Below, piece by piece: positions 25,085 to 33,143 of a DNA stretch of 64,000 bases; within the stretch, counting starts at the first letter, position 1; each line of letters starts with the position of its first letter. The notes under the pieces were generated by a model. The model ran no database searches, was not told where the DNA came from, and saw only the letters and a list, made by a program, of their open reading frames with translations. Both the position numbers and the translations under genes were made by a program. Where the stretch lies: contig NZ_CADIKI010000002.1 in NCBI RefSeq assembly GCF_902859935.1, positions 310,001 to 374,000 on the forward strand, given 5' to 3'. This DNA is from Paraburkholderia fynbosensis. Its GTDB lineage: Bacteria > Pseudomonadota > Gammaproteobacteria > Burkholderiales > Burkholderiaceae.

Positions 25085-26272
25085 ATGACTGAGAGCACCA
25101 TGAACGCCGCATTGCGCCAATTCGAGGCGGTTGAGGCAAATCTCGTAAAAGCGGAACGCCTGCTTGACGCAATTAACGAAGCAATTCCGCAAGGCATCGT
25201 CTTCGGCAGCAATCCCGACTACGAAAGCAACTGCTACCATTTTGACGCCGTCTATGCAGCCCTTCCTAAGATCAGAGGATGGAAGCCGGACATTCACCTC
25301 ATGGAATTAGACGAGATTGCGCAAAACCGCCTAGATGCCGAAGAGGTGGGTGAAATCGAATGCAAGATCTCCGTTGGGCGCTCGATAGAGGAACCATCAA
25401 GGACACTCCGGCAATATCGCATGCAGTTCGATCAGATGCGCCGTGAGCTTGTTCGTGACGCATTGCAAGAACTTATATCGGGTGTGGACGAGTGCATTCA
25501 GGTCCTCTCCCATCTCCCGGAAACAACCGAAAGGCATCTTGAGGTCGAGCATCAACAATTCGAGGAGTTGAAGCAGAACGTCGCTCAGATCAACATGCTA
25601 ATGGGTAGCAGCATATCCAAGCCCCCACGATGGAGCGACCTAGGTCGTCACATTCGCTTCGGGCTATACGGAGATCTACAAGACATTATCCTGCATGACT
25701 GGCCCGCTGCAAGGGCCGGACTTCAAAAGTCTATGTATGGAGATAATGAGCCTATGCCGGTTGGTATCGAAGATCTAGAAACCTTGATCGGGGCGAAGCC
25801 GCGAGGTTCTGTCGCGACCAAGCTTAGATGGGACAACCTAACCGAAGAACAGTTTGAGCGACTTATCTTCGCGCTTGTTGCTACTGAGCCGGGCTATGAA
25901 AACGCAGCATGGTTGACTAAGACAGAAGCACCAGATCGAGGACGTGACGTATCAGTGTTCCGCGTACAGACTGACACGCTAGGTGGAACCACGCGGCAAC
26001 GGGTCATCATTCAATGCAAGCACTGGCTCAGTAAGAGCGTCGGCATTGCTGAGATCGCTACGCTCCGCGAGCAGATGAAGACTTGGGAACCGCCACGCGT
26101 TGATGTTCACGTTATTGCCACATCGGGACGGTTCACGAGCGACGCCATCCTATCTGTGGAAAAACACAACCATTCAGACAGCGCGTTGCGAATTGAGATG
26201 TGGCCGGAAAGCCATCTCGAGCTACTGCTGGCAGCAAGACCCTCGCTCATTGCAGAATTCAGCCTGCGGTAA
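25085..26272 (+). CDS. Mrr-like restriction endonuclease
   Basis: A 395-residue protein. The C-terminal third is an Mrr/REase domain: LTEEQFERLIFALV, then DRGRDVSVF with D288, VIIQCKHW with Q310 and K312, and VIATSGRFTSDA. Mrr enzymes cut methylated DNA. The N-terminal 230 residues are helical, probably coiled-coil, and lack the usual Mrr winged helix, so target recognition or oligomerisation may differ. The start is uncertain: a second ATG at 25100 has a purine-rich stretch before it. It stands alone between the DUF3892 gene and the membrane cassette. Confidence 0.75.
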   Translation: MTESTMNAALRQFEAVEANLVKAERLLDAINEAIPQGIVFGSNPDYESNCYHFDAVYAALPKIRGWKPDIHLMELDEIAQNRLDAEEVGEIECKISVGRSIEEPSRTLRQYRMQFDQMRRELVRDALQELISGVDECIQVLSHLPETTERHLEVEHQQFEELKQNVAQINMLMGSSISKPPRWSDLGRHIRFGLYGDLQDIILHDWPAARAGLQKSMYGDNEPMPVGIEDLETLIGAKPRGSVATKLRWDNLTEEQFERLIFALVATEPGYENAAWLTKTEAPDRGRDVSVFRVQTDTLGGTTRQRVIIQCKHWLSKSVGIAEIATLREQMKTWEPPRVDVHVIATSGRFTSDAILSVEKHNHSDSALRIEMWPESHLELLLAARPSLIAEFSLR

Positions 26273-26545
26273 AAGGCTGTAGAGATGCTCTAGTAGTGCG
26301 TGCGGGAACTCCTCGAAACATGATGTGGAGAGGTTGTGTCACGGCGGACTCTTGCTCATCCGCCTGCGGCGAGGATGGCATACGCGGAAGCCGAGTTGCG
26401 CATGTTGAGAACGTACGTATCTCGCTGAGATTGGGCTTGCGGGCATCAAAAATTTCAACGGATTGAATCCTGACAGCATGTTTTACGAAGTATTGTCTTG
26501 ATATCTAGATAGGATATTTTATTGAATATTGGATTAAAGGATAGA

Positions 26546-27334
26546 TCACATCTTATATTTTGTGTATTTGCATTCTAGGAGCCCGGCAAGAGTTGGCTTC
26601 ATTAGTTTGAAATCGTCCTTGTTATACTGCGCAAGTCTCTTGCTAAGCAACGGGTGTCTGATGAAAACCAAAGCTCTCTCGTGCTTTGGGTCGATGAACG
26701 CGATTTTTCCAACTTTCACATCCGGATCACATTTGGAGGCATCATAGAGATCTGATCCGTATGCAATAGTATCGACAAAAAATTCTTTTACCCCAGAAGT
26801 AAATAGCAATTGCGGTGCAATCGAACAGGTGCCGAGCACTAGTGTGAGTAAGAACAGAGCGGTGACAGCCGCGAACTGTTTTCGTCGAGCGTATTTGTCA
26901 GATCTCAATTCAGATACGGCAATCGCAAAGAAAGACATCAATTGGGTTGCTACCATACCCAATGAAAATGGGAAGGCGAGAAATCCCAAGGCTGCAGTGA
27001 AGGTACCCGCGCCAAAGGCCAAGTTCATGTGTTCGGATGCTGCTCCGTACGTGCTAGAGAGCATTTCTACTGTTTGGGCATGGCCCGCCCACACGCAGGC
27101 AGCAAAGCTCACGAAAAAAATAAGTTTAACTGTTGGCAGAGCAAGCCAAGTGTTAAATTTTTCGGCGCGAGCAAGCAAAATTGAGACAGAGGTGACAGGA
27201 ATAAGAGTAATCAAGACAAGTATTCCAGCTCCTGAATAAATATCAACTTGTTGAATGTAGGAAAATATGCAAATGCCCGCGACTACTGCGGACAATATCG
27301 CGACCGCAACCGTCGACGTATGGCCGAATGGCAT
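26546..27334 (-). CDS. Multi-pass membrane protein of unknown function
   Basis: A 262-residue protein with about five to six hydrophobic segments in the first 180 residues, then a soluble C-terminal domain of about 80 residues (contains DPDVKVGKIAFID and ALVFIRHP). No enzyme motif is visible. The gene is AT-rich compared with its neighbours, a sign of recent transfer. It follows a 48-residue one-segment membrane protein by 20 bases on the same strand and is probably the last gene of a three-gene operon. It could be a membrane effector of a defence system, an immunity protein or an unknown transporter. Confidence 0.5.
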   Translation of the reverse strand: MPFGHTSTVAVAILSAVVAGICIFSYIQQVDIYSGAGILVLITLIPVTSVSILLARAEKFNTWLALPTVKLIFFVSFAACVWAGHAQTVEMLSSTYGAASEHMNLAFGAGTFTAALGFLAFPFSLGMVATQLMSFFAIAVSELRSDKYARRKQFAAVTALFLLTLVLGTCSIAPQLLFTSGVKEFFVDTIAYGSDLYDASKCDPDVKVGKIAFIDPKHERALVFIRHPLLSKRLAQYNKDDFKLMKPTLAGLLECKYTKYKM

Positions 27335-27353
27335 CAGTATTTTACTTAAAAAA

Positions 27354-27500
27354 TCAATAATCTTGTTTTTTTACATAAAATCGCTTAGATGCAGCTGTAA
27401 CGCGCCTTAAGATGTATATTGTGAGAATTGGTAGTGTTGTGATTGTTATTATTGTGGATAAAAGAATAATGAGTGCTGCTGCAATTCGAATTGATGTCAT
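27354..27500 (-). CDS. 48-residue single-pass membrane protein
   Basis: A short open frame whose ATG overlaps the stop of the preceding 77-codon frame as ATGA. The product has one strongly hydrophobic helix at about 6-30 (rich in Ile, Leu and Thr) and a basic tail ending KKQDY, so the C-terminus is likely cytoplasmic. The composition and coupling suggest a real small gene rather than chance. It lies between the 77-residue frame and the 262-residue membrane protein. Confidence 0.5.
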   Translation of the reverse strand: MTSIRIAAALIILLSTIITITTLPILTIYILRRVTAASKRFYVKKQDY

Positions 27501-27730
27501 GTTTTTAAATAAAATTGTTGTTGCTTTTCAATTTCGTCGACATTGAAAATTTCAGTCGGAACAAGAGTTAACGGCATTGCGGGAGAATTCTGAACGTATG
27601 GACACATCTGAGCACGTGAGAAACACGGGTCGCTTATGTTGCTGCCATTCCCCATCCCCATGGCATCGCACGACGGTTGCAACGCGCGGATTGGAACAAC
27701 CGGAGGAAGAAGGGGGACAACCTCAACCAT
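27497..27730 (-). CDS. Small hypothetical protein, first gene of membrane cassette
   Basis: A 77-residue frame on the minus strand, overlapping the next gene by four bases. It begins Val/Pro-rich (VEVVPLLPPVVP), holds two cysteines in DPCFSRAQMCPY and ends with a charged helix (NVDEIEKQQQFY). An internal ATG pair (MGMGN) could be an alternative start. No family is recognised. The four-base overlap with a hydrophobic small gene is the main support for it being translated. Confidence 0.4.
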   Translation of the reverse strand: MVEVVPLLPPVVPIRALQPSCDAMGMGNGSNISDPCFSRAQMCPYVQNSPAMPLTLVPTEIFNVDEIEKQQQFYLKT

Positions 27731-27887
27731 GCTTCAGATGGAATGCCTTTTTTGATCGTCAGTGAAGAACGGGGTTGCCGGTTGAGTTTAGATTTGCTGC
27801 GTCGATCCGTGGTTGCTGGATCGTGAGCCGCACACGTCTAAACTGGCCTTTGTCGCGGATACTGATCTAGCATTAAAGTAAGGAAAA

Positions 27888-28008
27888 ATGCCTGCGAACG
27901 CCTTTCAATGAATCAGATTGGGCCGCTTGTAGTGTGGATTATGTTTTGTTCGATACGCCACTGTCCGTTCAAGATGCGTTTATCGATATGGTGGAATGGG
28001 AAGTGTAA
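27888..28008 (+). pseudogene. Frameshifted micro-gene
   Basis: An ATG at 27888 follows AAGGA by a few bases but its frame ends after seven codons. One base further on, the next frame reads naturally (NESDWAACSVDYVLFDTP, then AFIDMVEWEV) to a stop at 28008. Removing one T near 27904 would join them into a 39-residue protein. This may be a decayed gene or the tail of a larger one cut at the island edge. Confidence 0.3.
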
Positions 28009-28185
28009 TCGTTGTAAATTTTGTGAAAGTCATTTTTCTCCCAAACTTTATTGCGAGGCTCTCTTAACTTTTTTGTGACGAAACAATTGCCGGTAGCCGC
28101 GTGACGGCAAGATTCGTGTCGCCTGATCGGCTTGGGGCGATGTGAGTTCGATAACGTCATGGCGTTGGCAACTGTTGCAAAAGTG

Positions 28186-28218
28186 AAAGCCCTCCGGTGT
28201 GAGGGCTTTTCTTTTTTT
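28186..28218 (+). terminator. Strong intrinsic terminator at island edge
   Basis: Stem AAAGCCCTC (28186-28194) pairs with GAGGGCTTT (28201-28209), followed by a T-rich run. It would stop + strand transcription leaving the island. Confidence 0.8.
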
Positions 28219-28332
28219 GGGCCTTGGAGTGGTGGGGCGGGGCGCGCTCGATCAAACGAGCGTCGATGTCGGCGCGGTGACCAGCGCGATTGCAACTTTC
28301 AAGGCCGCGGTGAAAACGCGTTTTTGTCACAG

Positions 28333-28695
28333 TTAGTAACGATGCAGCGCGTCAACGACGTGCATCACATGCGTCTTTCCCGCCTCGCTATACCGCGCGG
28401 ATAGATGGCTCGAGACAGTGTCGATGCTCCACCGCCGCCATCCGGATTGCTCGACATCCGTCGATGCCGATGGCCGCGACCGCCACCGCCACCGGACGTC
28501 GCACACCGACCTCGCGGGCGCGGAATGTGTCGGCGGATGGTTCATGTACTGGAAATCCTGCGCGATGGCCGAGCTCGTCAATGTCGTGACCGGCTGCTGG
28601 GTCGCATCGGCGGACAGCCCCGAATCCGACTGCCCGAAGACGGACGATGCACACGCGGCGCAAGCCATCCTCACAGCCAAAGCCAGACGTTTCAT
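28333..28695 (-). CDS. Possible small secreted protein
   Basis: A 120-residue frame beginning MKRLALAV, followed by an Ala/Cys-rich hydrophobic stretch and FGQSDSG, which looks like a signal peptide of the short periplasmic proteins common in Burkholderia. After about residue 60 the sequence becomes Arg/Ser/Trp-rich and less protein-like, so the gene may be frameshifted or the true product shorter. No function can be assigned. Confidence 0.3.
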   Translation of the reverse strand: MKRLALAVRMACAACASSVFGQSDSGLSADATQQPVTTLTSSAIAQDFQYMNHPPTHSAPARSVCDVRWRWRSRPSASTDVEQSGWRRWSIDTVSSHLSARYSEAGKTHVMHVVDALHRY

Positions 28696-29031
28696 TGAGT
28701 CATCCTTCCTTTTGTGGGCACGCAGCGATAGCCCCGCGCTGCGACTGCGCGTATAGTCGAGCCCCGCACGTCACCGGGACCGAGTCTTGCGGCGGGTGGT
28801 ATGTGCAGTCGCGTGCAAACGAGTCTAGGCGGTGCGATGCGAAATTTGATCCGCGGCGCGCTGACAAGCGTTATCCGATTTAACGCTGGCGACGCTGCGC
28901 GCGATGCGAGACACGCTCTCGATTCACCAGCCACGGCGCACGGCCCGGCGAATAACTTTCTGTAACTATCCGGTAACCATGGATTGCGCCGATTGGCTTA
29001 ACGTTTGAATTCCCATCTCGAAACGCACCGC
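28696..29031. other. Gap, probable promoter region of lipoprotein gene
   Basis: About 330 GC-rich bases with no gene visible. The last 70 bases are AT-richer and likely contain the promoter of the downstream lipoprotein gene. Confidence 0.3.
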
Positions 29032-29604
29032 ATGATGTTCAGCACTAAATCAATAAGTATGGCGATACCTGCCGCCGTTGTTGCACTCGCACTCGGCGGG
29101 TGCGCGGTGATGCCGCCGAGCGGCCCGAGCATTGTCGCGCTGCCGCACAGCGGTGAATCGCTCGAGCAGTTCCAGCAGAACGACTATGCGTGCCGTGACT
29201 ACGCGAATCGTTCCACGAACTCGTCCGGGGCGGCGCAGGCGGGCACCACGAACAGCGTGAATAGCGCGGCGCTGGGCACGTTCGGCGGTGCGGCGATCGG
29301 CGCGCTGTTCGGCGCGGCGGCCGGCAATGCAGGCGCGGGCGCAGCGATTGGCGCGGGCAGCGGACTACTGATCGGCGGCGCGAACGGCGCCAACAGCGCG
29401 CAGTATTCCGCCGCCGGCTTGCAGGCGCACTATGACGCCGCGTACGCGCAGTGCATGACCTCGAAGGGTGACACGATCGCGCAGCCTCGACCTTATTACG
29501 CCGCGCCGCAACCGGTGTATGTCGCGCCGCAGCCTTACTATGCGCCTCCTCCGGGATACGTCGCGCCGCCGCCGGTTATGTATGCACCTTATCCGTACTA
29601 CTGA
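29032..29604 (+). CDS. Glycine-zipper lipoprotein
   Basis: About 190 residues. A signal peptide ends with the lipobox ALGGC, so the mature protein is lipid-anchored, probably in the outer membrane. Residues 90-130 form a glycine zipper (repeated GxxxG in FGGAAIGALFGAAAG and following), a membrane-inserting motif also seen in SlyB-like proteins. The C-terminus is Pro/Tyr-rich, built from APQP and YAPPP repeats. The adjacent ATGs at 29032 and 29035 are preferred over an upstream TTG at 29005 because they place the signal peptide at the N-terminus. A structural envelope role is likely. Confidence 0.7.
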   Translation: MMFSTKSISMAIPAAVVALALGGCAVMPPSGPSIVALPHSGESLEQFQQNDYACRDYANRSTNSSGAAQAGTTNSVNSAALGTFGGAAIGALFGAAAGNAGAGAAIGAGSGLLIGGANGANSAQYSAAGLQAHYDAAYAQCMTSKGDTIAQPRPYYAAPQPVYVAPQPYYAPPPGYVAPPPVMYAPYPYY

Positions 29605-30395
29605 ACTCGTTGTGGGATGTTATTGACGGCGGTTCGACGGCACATTCAGCCGTTGGCACCGGCTGTCTTCAACGGGGACGGCGGCCACCGCTCCCCAGGA
29701 TTTCGCGCTTTCTGCTGGAAAGACGCGATACGCTTTCGAGCACTCGACGCGCCGAGCGCTCGCGCACCGAGCGACGATGAGGCGAATAGGCAGAGACCGC
29801 AAGCCGGCTCTTTGATCCGAGTATCGGATAGCGAGCGTGCGCGTGGCTGGTCGGATACTTGCGTTGCGAAGCCCGACCACATTTCCTTGATCCCGGCGCG
29901 ACGCCGGCCATGTCGGCCAAAGGGGCGAGCAATGCAATCGTGCCGGCGGCGGACAATGGCACGACCGGTGCTTTGCGCATGTACGACGGCGGCAACCGCT
30001 CGCGCGACTTGTACAACAGCAATCGGGGGGCACGCGCAACCAGTGGGGTGCTGGCAACAAGCTCATCACGTCCGATGATCGCGCGCAGTAGGGTATATAT
30101 GGTGCTGCGATAAGGGGGTGATTGGAGCTGGCGCCGTAACGGAATGCGACGATGGCGTTTCCAGAGAAATTGGCGCTTGTGGTCGATTTCCGCTTTGGCA
30201 ATGGACGTCGAATTTCGTCCGACTGAGGACATATCTGCGGTTCTTGGCGCGACAGGCACACAGTGGATTGGCGTTGCAAAGCCCCTGCTCATAATGAGCA
30301 GGGGCTTTGTGCTCAATACGCACGATGTTCCGTTGCATGCGCATGCGATAGTCCGCTCCGAGCCCAATCTGCGCGATTCACGCAATGCAGGCCGC
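29605..30395. other. Gap with possible decayed coding sequence
   Basis: About 790 bases between converging genes. Several GC-rich open frames cross it on both strands but none has a ribosome binding site or family resemblance. One bidirectional terminator lies at 30277-30309. Confidence 0.35.
30277..30309. terminator. Bidirectional intrinsic terminator
   Basis: A perfect 14-base stem, CAAAGCCCCTGCTC with GAGCAGGGGCTTTG, around the loop ATAAT. It lies between the converging lipoprotein and NYN genes; it is 87 bases beyond the NYN stop and most likely serves that gene. Confidence 0.85.
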
Positions 30396-31850
30396 TTACT
30401 CCGTGTCGCTCGTCGCCGCTGTCTTACGCGGACGACGGCTCCGCGGCGCGGCTTTGCGCGCTGCCTTCCTGGCGGCGACAGGAGCTTGCTCGGTGTCGAC
30501 AACCGGTGCTGGTGCTTCAGCAGGCGCGGCGATCTCGGGCACGTCATCGATCGTTCGCGGCGTGCTTTTCTTCCCTTTCTTCGCGGCGGTCTTGCGCGGC
30601 GCGCGTGTCTTGCGACGCTCCGCCTGATTGCCGTCCGTTTCCGGGGCGTCTTCATTGCCACCGACCGCATCCGACGCAGCAGCGTTGCTCGGCGGTTCCA
30701 CCAAAGTGGCTTCCGGCCGTTCGACATGCGATGCACTGGCCAACGGCGCCTGATGCTGCACTGGCTCACGTGCCTGTGGCTCGTCCTCCCACGCTTGCGC
30801 GTGACCTGCTTGGTCAACGGTGGCTCGCTCTTCCTGAGCGACCTCCTGCTGACCACGTGCCGACTTGCGATTGCCGCGGCCCCTGCGACGCGACTCGTGC
30901 TTGCCCGCTGGCTCGATAGCGGTGGCCGACGTTTCAGCAACCTGCGCCTCATACAACTGTTCGGCCGATTCTGATTCGCCAGGCTCATTCACGCTTTCGC
31001 CGGCCGCGCCCGCCGCCGTGCTGCGATACACGTACGCCCCGGACTTTTCGTCGCGGCCAAACTCGAGCAGTCCACGCGCGTGCGCTTCTTCCAGCAGATT
31101 GCCGAACGCACGAAAACCGTAGTAGGTCTCGTTGAAATCCGGTTTGCGGCGCTTGATTGCGTTCTTCAATACGGATGCCCAGATCTTGCCGCTGTCGCCA
31201 CGTTCGGACGCGAGCGCATCGAAGGTTTGCACCGCGATCTCGACTGCCTTGGTACGGCGTTTTTCCAGATCTTCCTTCTGCCGGCTCTTATCTTCATCGG
31301 GCGCGCGTTTGGCCGTCTGTTGAGCGTTTTGCTGCGGGCGAGCCGACTCGCGCTTCGCGACCGCACGCTGACTTTCGCGCACGAGGTCGTCGTAAAAGAA
31401 GAACTCGTCGCAGTTAGCGATCAGCAGGTCGGACGTGGATTGCTGTACGCCAACGCCGATCACCTGCTTGGCGTTCTCGCGCAGCTTTGACACCAGTGGC
31501 GAAAAATCCGAATCGCCACTGATGATGACGAACGTATTGACGTGCGATTTCGTATAGCAGAGATCGAGCGCGTCGACCACGAGCCGGATATCCGCGGAAT
31601 TCTTGCCTGATTGGCGCACGTGCGGAATCTCGATCAACTCGAAATTGGCCTCGTGCATCGCGCCTTTGAAACTCTTGTAGCGATCCCAGTCGCAATACGC
31701 CTTCTTGACGACAATGCTGCCCTTGAGCAGCAGACGTTCGAGCACCAGCTTGATATCGAACTTGTCGTACTTTGCGTCACGCACGCCGAGCGCGACGTTT
31801 TCGAAGTCGCAGAATAGCGCCATGCTGACGTTTTCGTTGGATGACGCCAT
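30396..31850 (-). CDS. NYN-domain RNase with OST-HTH/LOTUS domain
   Basis: A 484-residue protein. The start at 31850 has GGAG eight bases upstream, better than longer in-frame options. Residues 8-160 form a NYN (PIN-like) nuclease with acidic residues D15 (FCDFEN), D87 (NSADIRL) and D113/D115 (ISGDSDFSP). Residues about 210-290 look like an OST-HTH/LOTUS RNA-binding domain (KIWASVLKNAIKRRKPDFNE). The last 180 residues are low-complexity, with Glu/Ala and then Lys/Arg-rich stretches (RKTRAPRKTAAKKGKKS) able to bind nucleic acid. Such proteins are thought to act in RNA turnover. It is preceded by a clpP paralogue on the same strand, 376 bases away. Confidence 0.85.
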   Translation of the reverse strand: MASSNENVSMALFCDFENVALGVRDAKYDKFDIKLVLERLLLKGSIVVKKAYCDWDRYKSFKGAMHEANFELIEIPHVRQSGKNSADIRLVVDALDLCYTKSHVNTFVIISGDSDFSPLVSKLRENAKQVIGVGVQQSTSDLLIANCDEFFFYDDLVRESQRAVAKRESARPQQNAQQTAKRAPDEDKSRQKEDLEKRRTKAVEIAVQTFDALASERGDSGKIWASVLKNAIKRRKPDFNETYYGFRAFGNLLEEAHARGLLEFGRDEKSGAYVYRSTAAGAAGESVNEPGESESAEQLYEAQVAETSATAIEPAGKHESRRRGRGNRKSARGQQEVAQEERATVDQAGHAQAWEDEPQAREPVQHQAPLASASHVERPEATLVEPPSNAAASDAVGGNEDAPETDGNQAERRKTRAPRKTAAKKGKKSTPRTIDDVPEIAAPAEAPAPVVDTEQAPVAARKAARKAAPRSRRPRKTAATSDTE

Positions 31851-32226
31851 GTATATCTCCATTGAAGCGATCGTCGAATTCGACGGATCGCGACCATGAT
31901 AGCGATTCCAGCGAAGGTGAGCAGCTTTTGTGTTCTCGCCGCACCGACCGGGACAGTAAAAATGAGGGCGCACGAGTGGTCAGGGCGGACGCCACGCCCT
32001 CTTTCCGTAACGAGGAGAGCGCGTGGTGCTCGATCGAGCCGAGCGGAAAGCGTCTGAATGGCGCATTGAGTTTGGTTGTATGAATTGGAACAGGCGTGCA
32101 TTGCGCGCTCGGGCCGGCTCCGAACGGAGGCACCTGCACCATGGCGGAAATGCGAGAGGCCGCCGAACACAAGTTTTGGCTCTCGAAGTGTTGGTTGAAA
32201 GCCGGAAGGGCGACGGGTTGCCGTCA
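31851..32226. other. Gap between clpP paralogue and NYN gene
   Basis: About 375 bases on the downstream side of the clpP paralogue. No clear terminator, RNA gene or conserved open frame was seen. It probably carries the NYN gene promoter. Confidence 0.3.
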
Positions 32227-32874
32227 CTACATGTCATGCCGCCGCAGCATTTCGCCCAGCCCTGCGCGCGTTTCCAGCACGCCGTCGATCAAGCCATACC
32301 CCTTCGCTTCATGCGCCGACATGAAATTGTCGCGGTCCGTGTCGCGCACGATTTCCTCGAGGCTGCGCCCCGTGCGCTCGGCCGTGATGGCGTTCAGGCG
32401 CGCTCGCAGATACAGCACTTCCTTCGCCTGAATCTCGACGTCCGCCGCCGTGCCCTGGCTGCCACCGGAGGGCTGGTGAATCATGATGCGCGCGTTCGGC
32501 AACGCATACCGCTTGCCGTGCTGGCCTGCGCTGAGCAGGAACGTTCCCATACTCGCGGCAAAGCCGGTACACAACGTCGACACCTCGGGCTTGATGAACT
32601 GCATGGTGTCGTAGATCGCGAGGCCGTCGTACACCGAGCCGCCCGGCGAGTTGATATAAAAGGAAATATCCTTGTCGGGATTTTCGGATTCCAGAAACAG
32701 CAACTGGGCGACAATCAGACTGGCTGATTGTTCGTTGACGGGCCCGACCAGAAACACGATGCGCTCGCGCAGCAAACGGGAGTAAATGTCGTAGGCACGC
32801 TCGCCACGCCCCGACTGTTCGATCACAGTGGGAACGAGGCCGAGACCGGTGACGGATGGATGGGTCGAGTGCAT
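32227..32874 (-). CDS. clpP: ClpP-family serine protease, second paralogue
   Basis: A 215-residue protein from an ATG with AGGA upstream. The ClpP catalytic triad is present: S108 in GFAASMG, H133 in MIHQPSGG and D178 in VRDTDRDNF. The YINSPGG loop and the IVFLVGPV segment are also conserved. In Burkholderia the main clpP sits with tig and clpX; this stand-alone copy is therefore probably an alternative ClpP, able to form its own or mixed rings with a Clp ATPase. Its substrates are unknown. Position alone does not link it to the neighbouring NYN protein. Confidence 0.88.
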   Translation of the reverse strand: MHSTHPSVTGLGLVPTVIEQSGRGERAYDIYSRLLRERIVFLVGPVNEQSASLIVAQLLFLESENPDKDISFYINSPGGSVYDGLAIYDTMQFIKPEVSTLCTGFAASMGTFLLSAGQHGKRYALPNARIMIHQPSGGSQGTAADVEIQAKEVLYLRARLNAITAERTGRSLEEIVRDTDRDNFMSAHEAKGYGLIDGVLETRAGLGEMLRRHDM

Positions 32875-33143
32875 AGGTGTCCTGTAATTGGCGGTGCGGC
32901 ACGAATAGCCGATGGATGCCGATTGCGGCCGGTTCACAAACCGCGCGCGCCACGCGCCGGTTGTTGCTCACTTGACGAGGCAACCCGTGGCCGCGTGACA
33001 GGAATATTTTTGCGCCGCGCTGTCACATCGGCATGTGCTCGGGCGTCAAGCTGGAAAGAATGCAGACTATGGCGAGCGCCTCGGCAGTCCCGCGGCAGGC
33101 AAGGCGCGCAATTTTTCACCACGCACGATCCGGAGGTCTATGT

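Larger units (their letters stand above)
27731..28332. other. Island-chromosome junction region
   Basis: About 600 bases where composition changes from AT-richer island DNA to GC-rich chromosome, most sharply after about 28220. It holds a frameshifted micro-gene and a strong terminator, listed separately. No tRNA, tmRNA or integrase site was seen, and no direct repeat that would mark a target duplication. Confidence 0.4.

Noticed and set aside
1738-27703. GGATTGGAACAA followed by YCGG near both edges of the island
   Set aside because: A match of this length with one mismatch is expected by chance when all positions in 28 kb are compared; there are no additional copies.
10646-28126. Nine-base match GTCGCCTGA at 10646 and 28118 as possible transposon ends
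   Set aside because: Too short, in direct rather than inverted orientation, and without repeated neighbouring sites.
28100-28220. tRNA or tmRNA as island attachment site
   Set aside because: GTGAGTTCGATAAC lacks a proper T-arm stem and no acceptor/CCA end is present.
29669-30988. 439-codon minus-strand open frame overlapping the NYN gene
   Set aside because: Out of frame with the NYN gene and crosses a terminator; Arg/Ser-rich.
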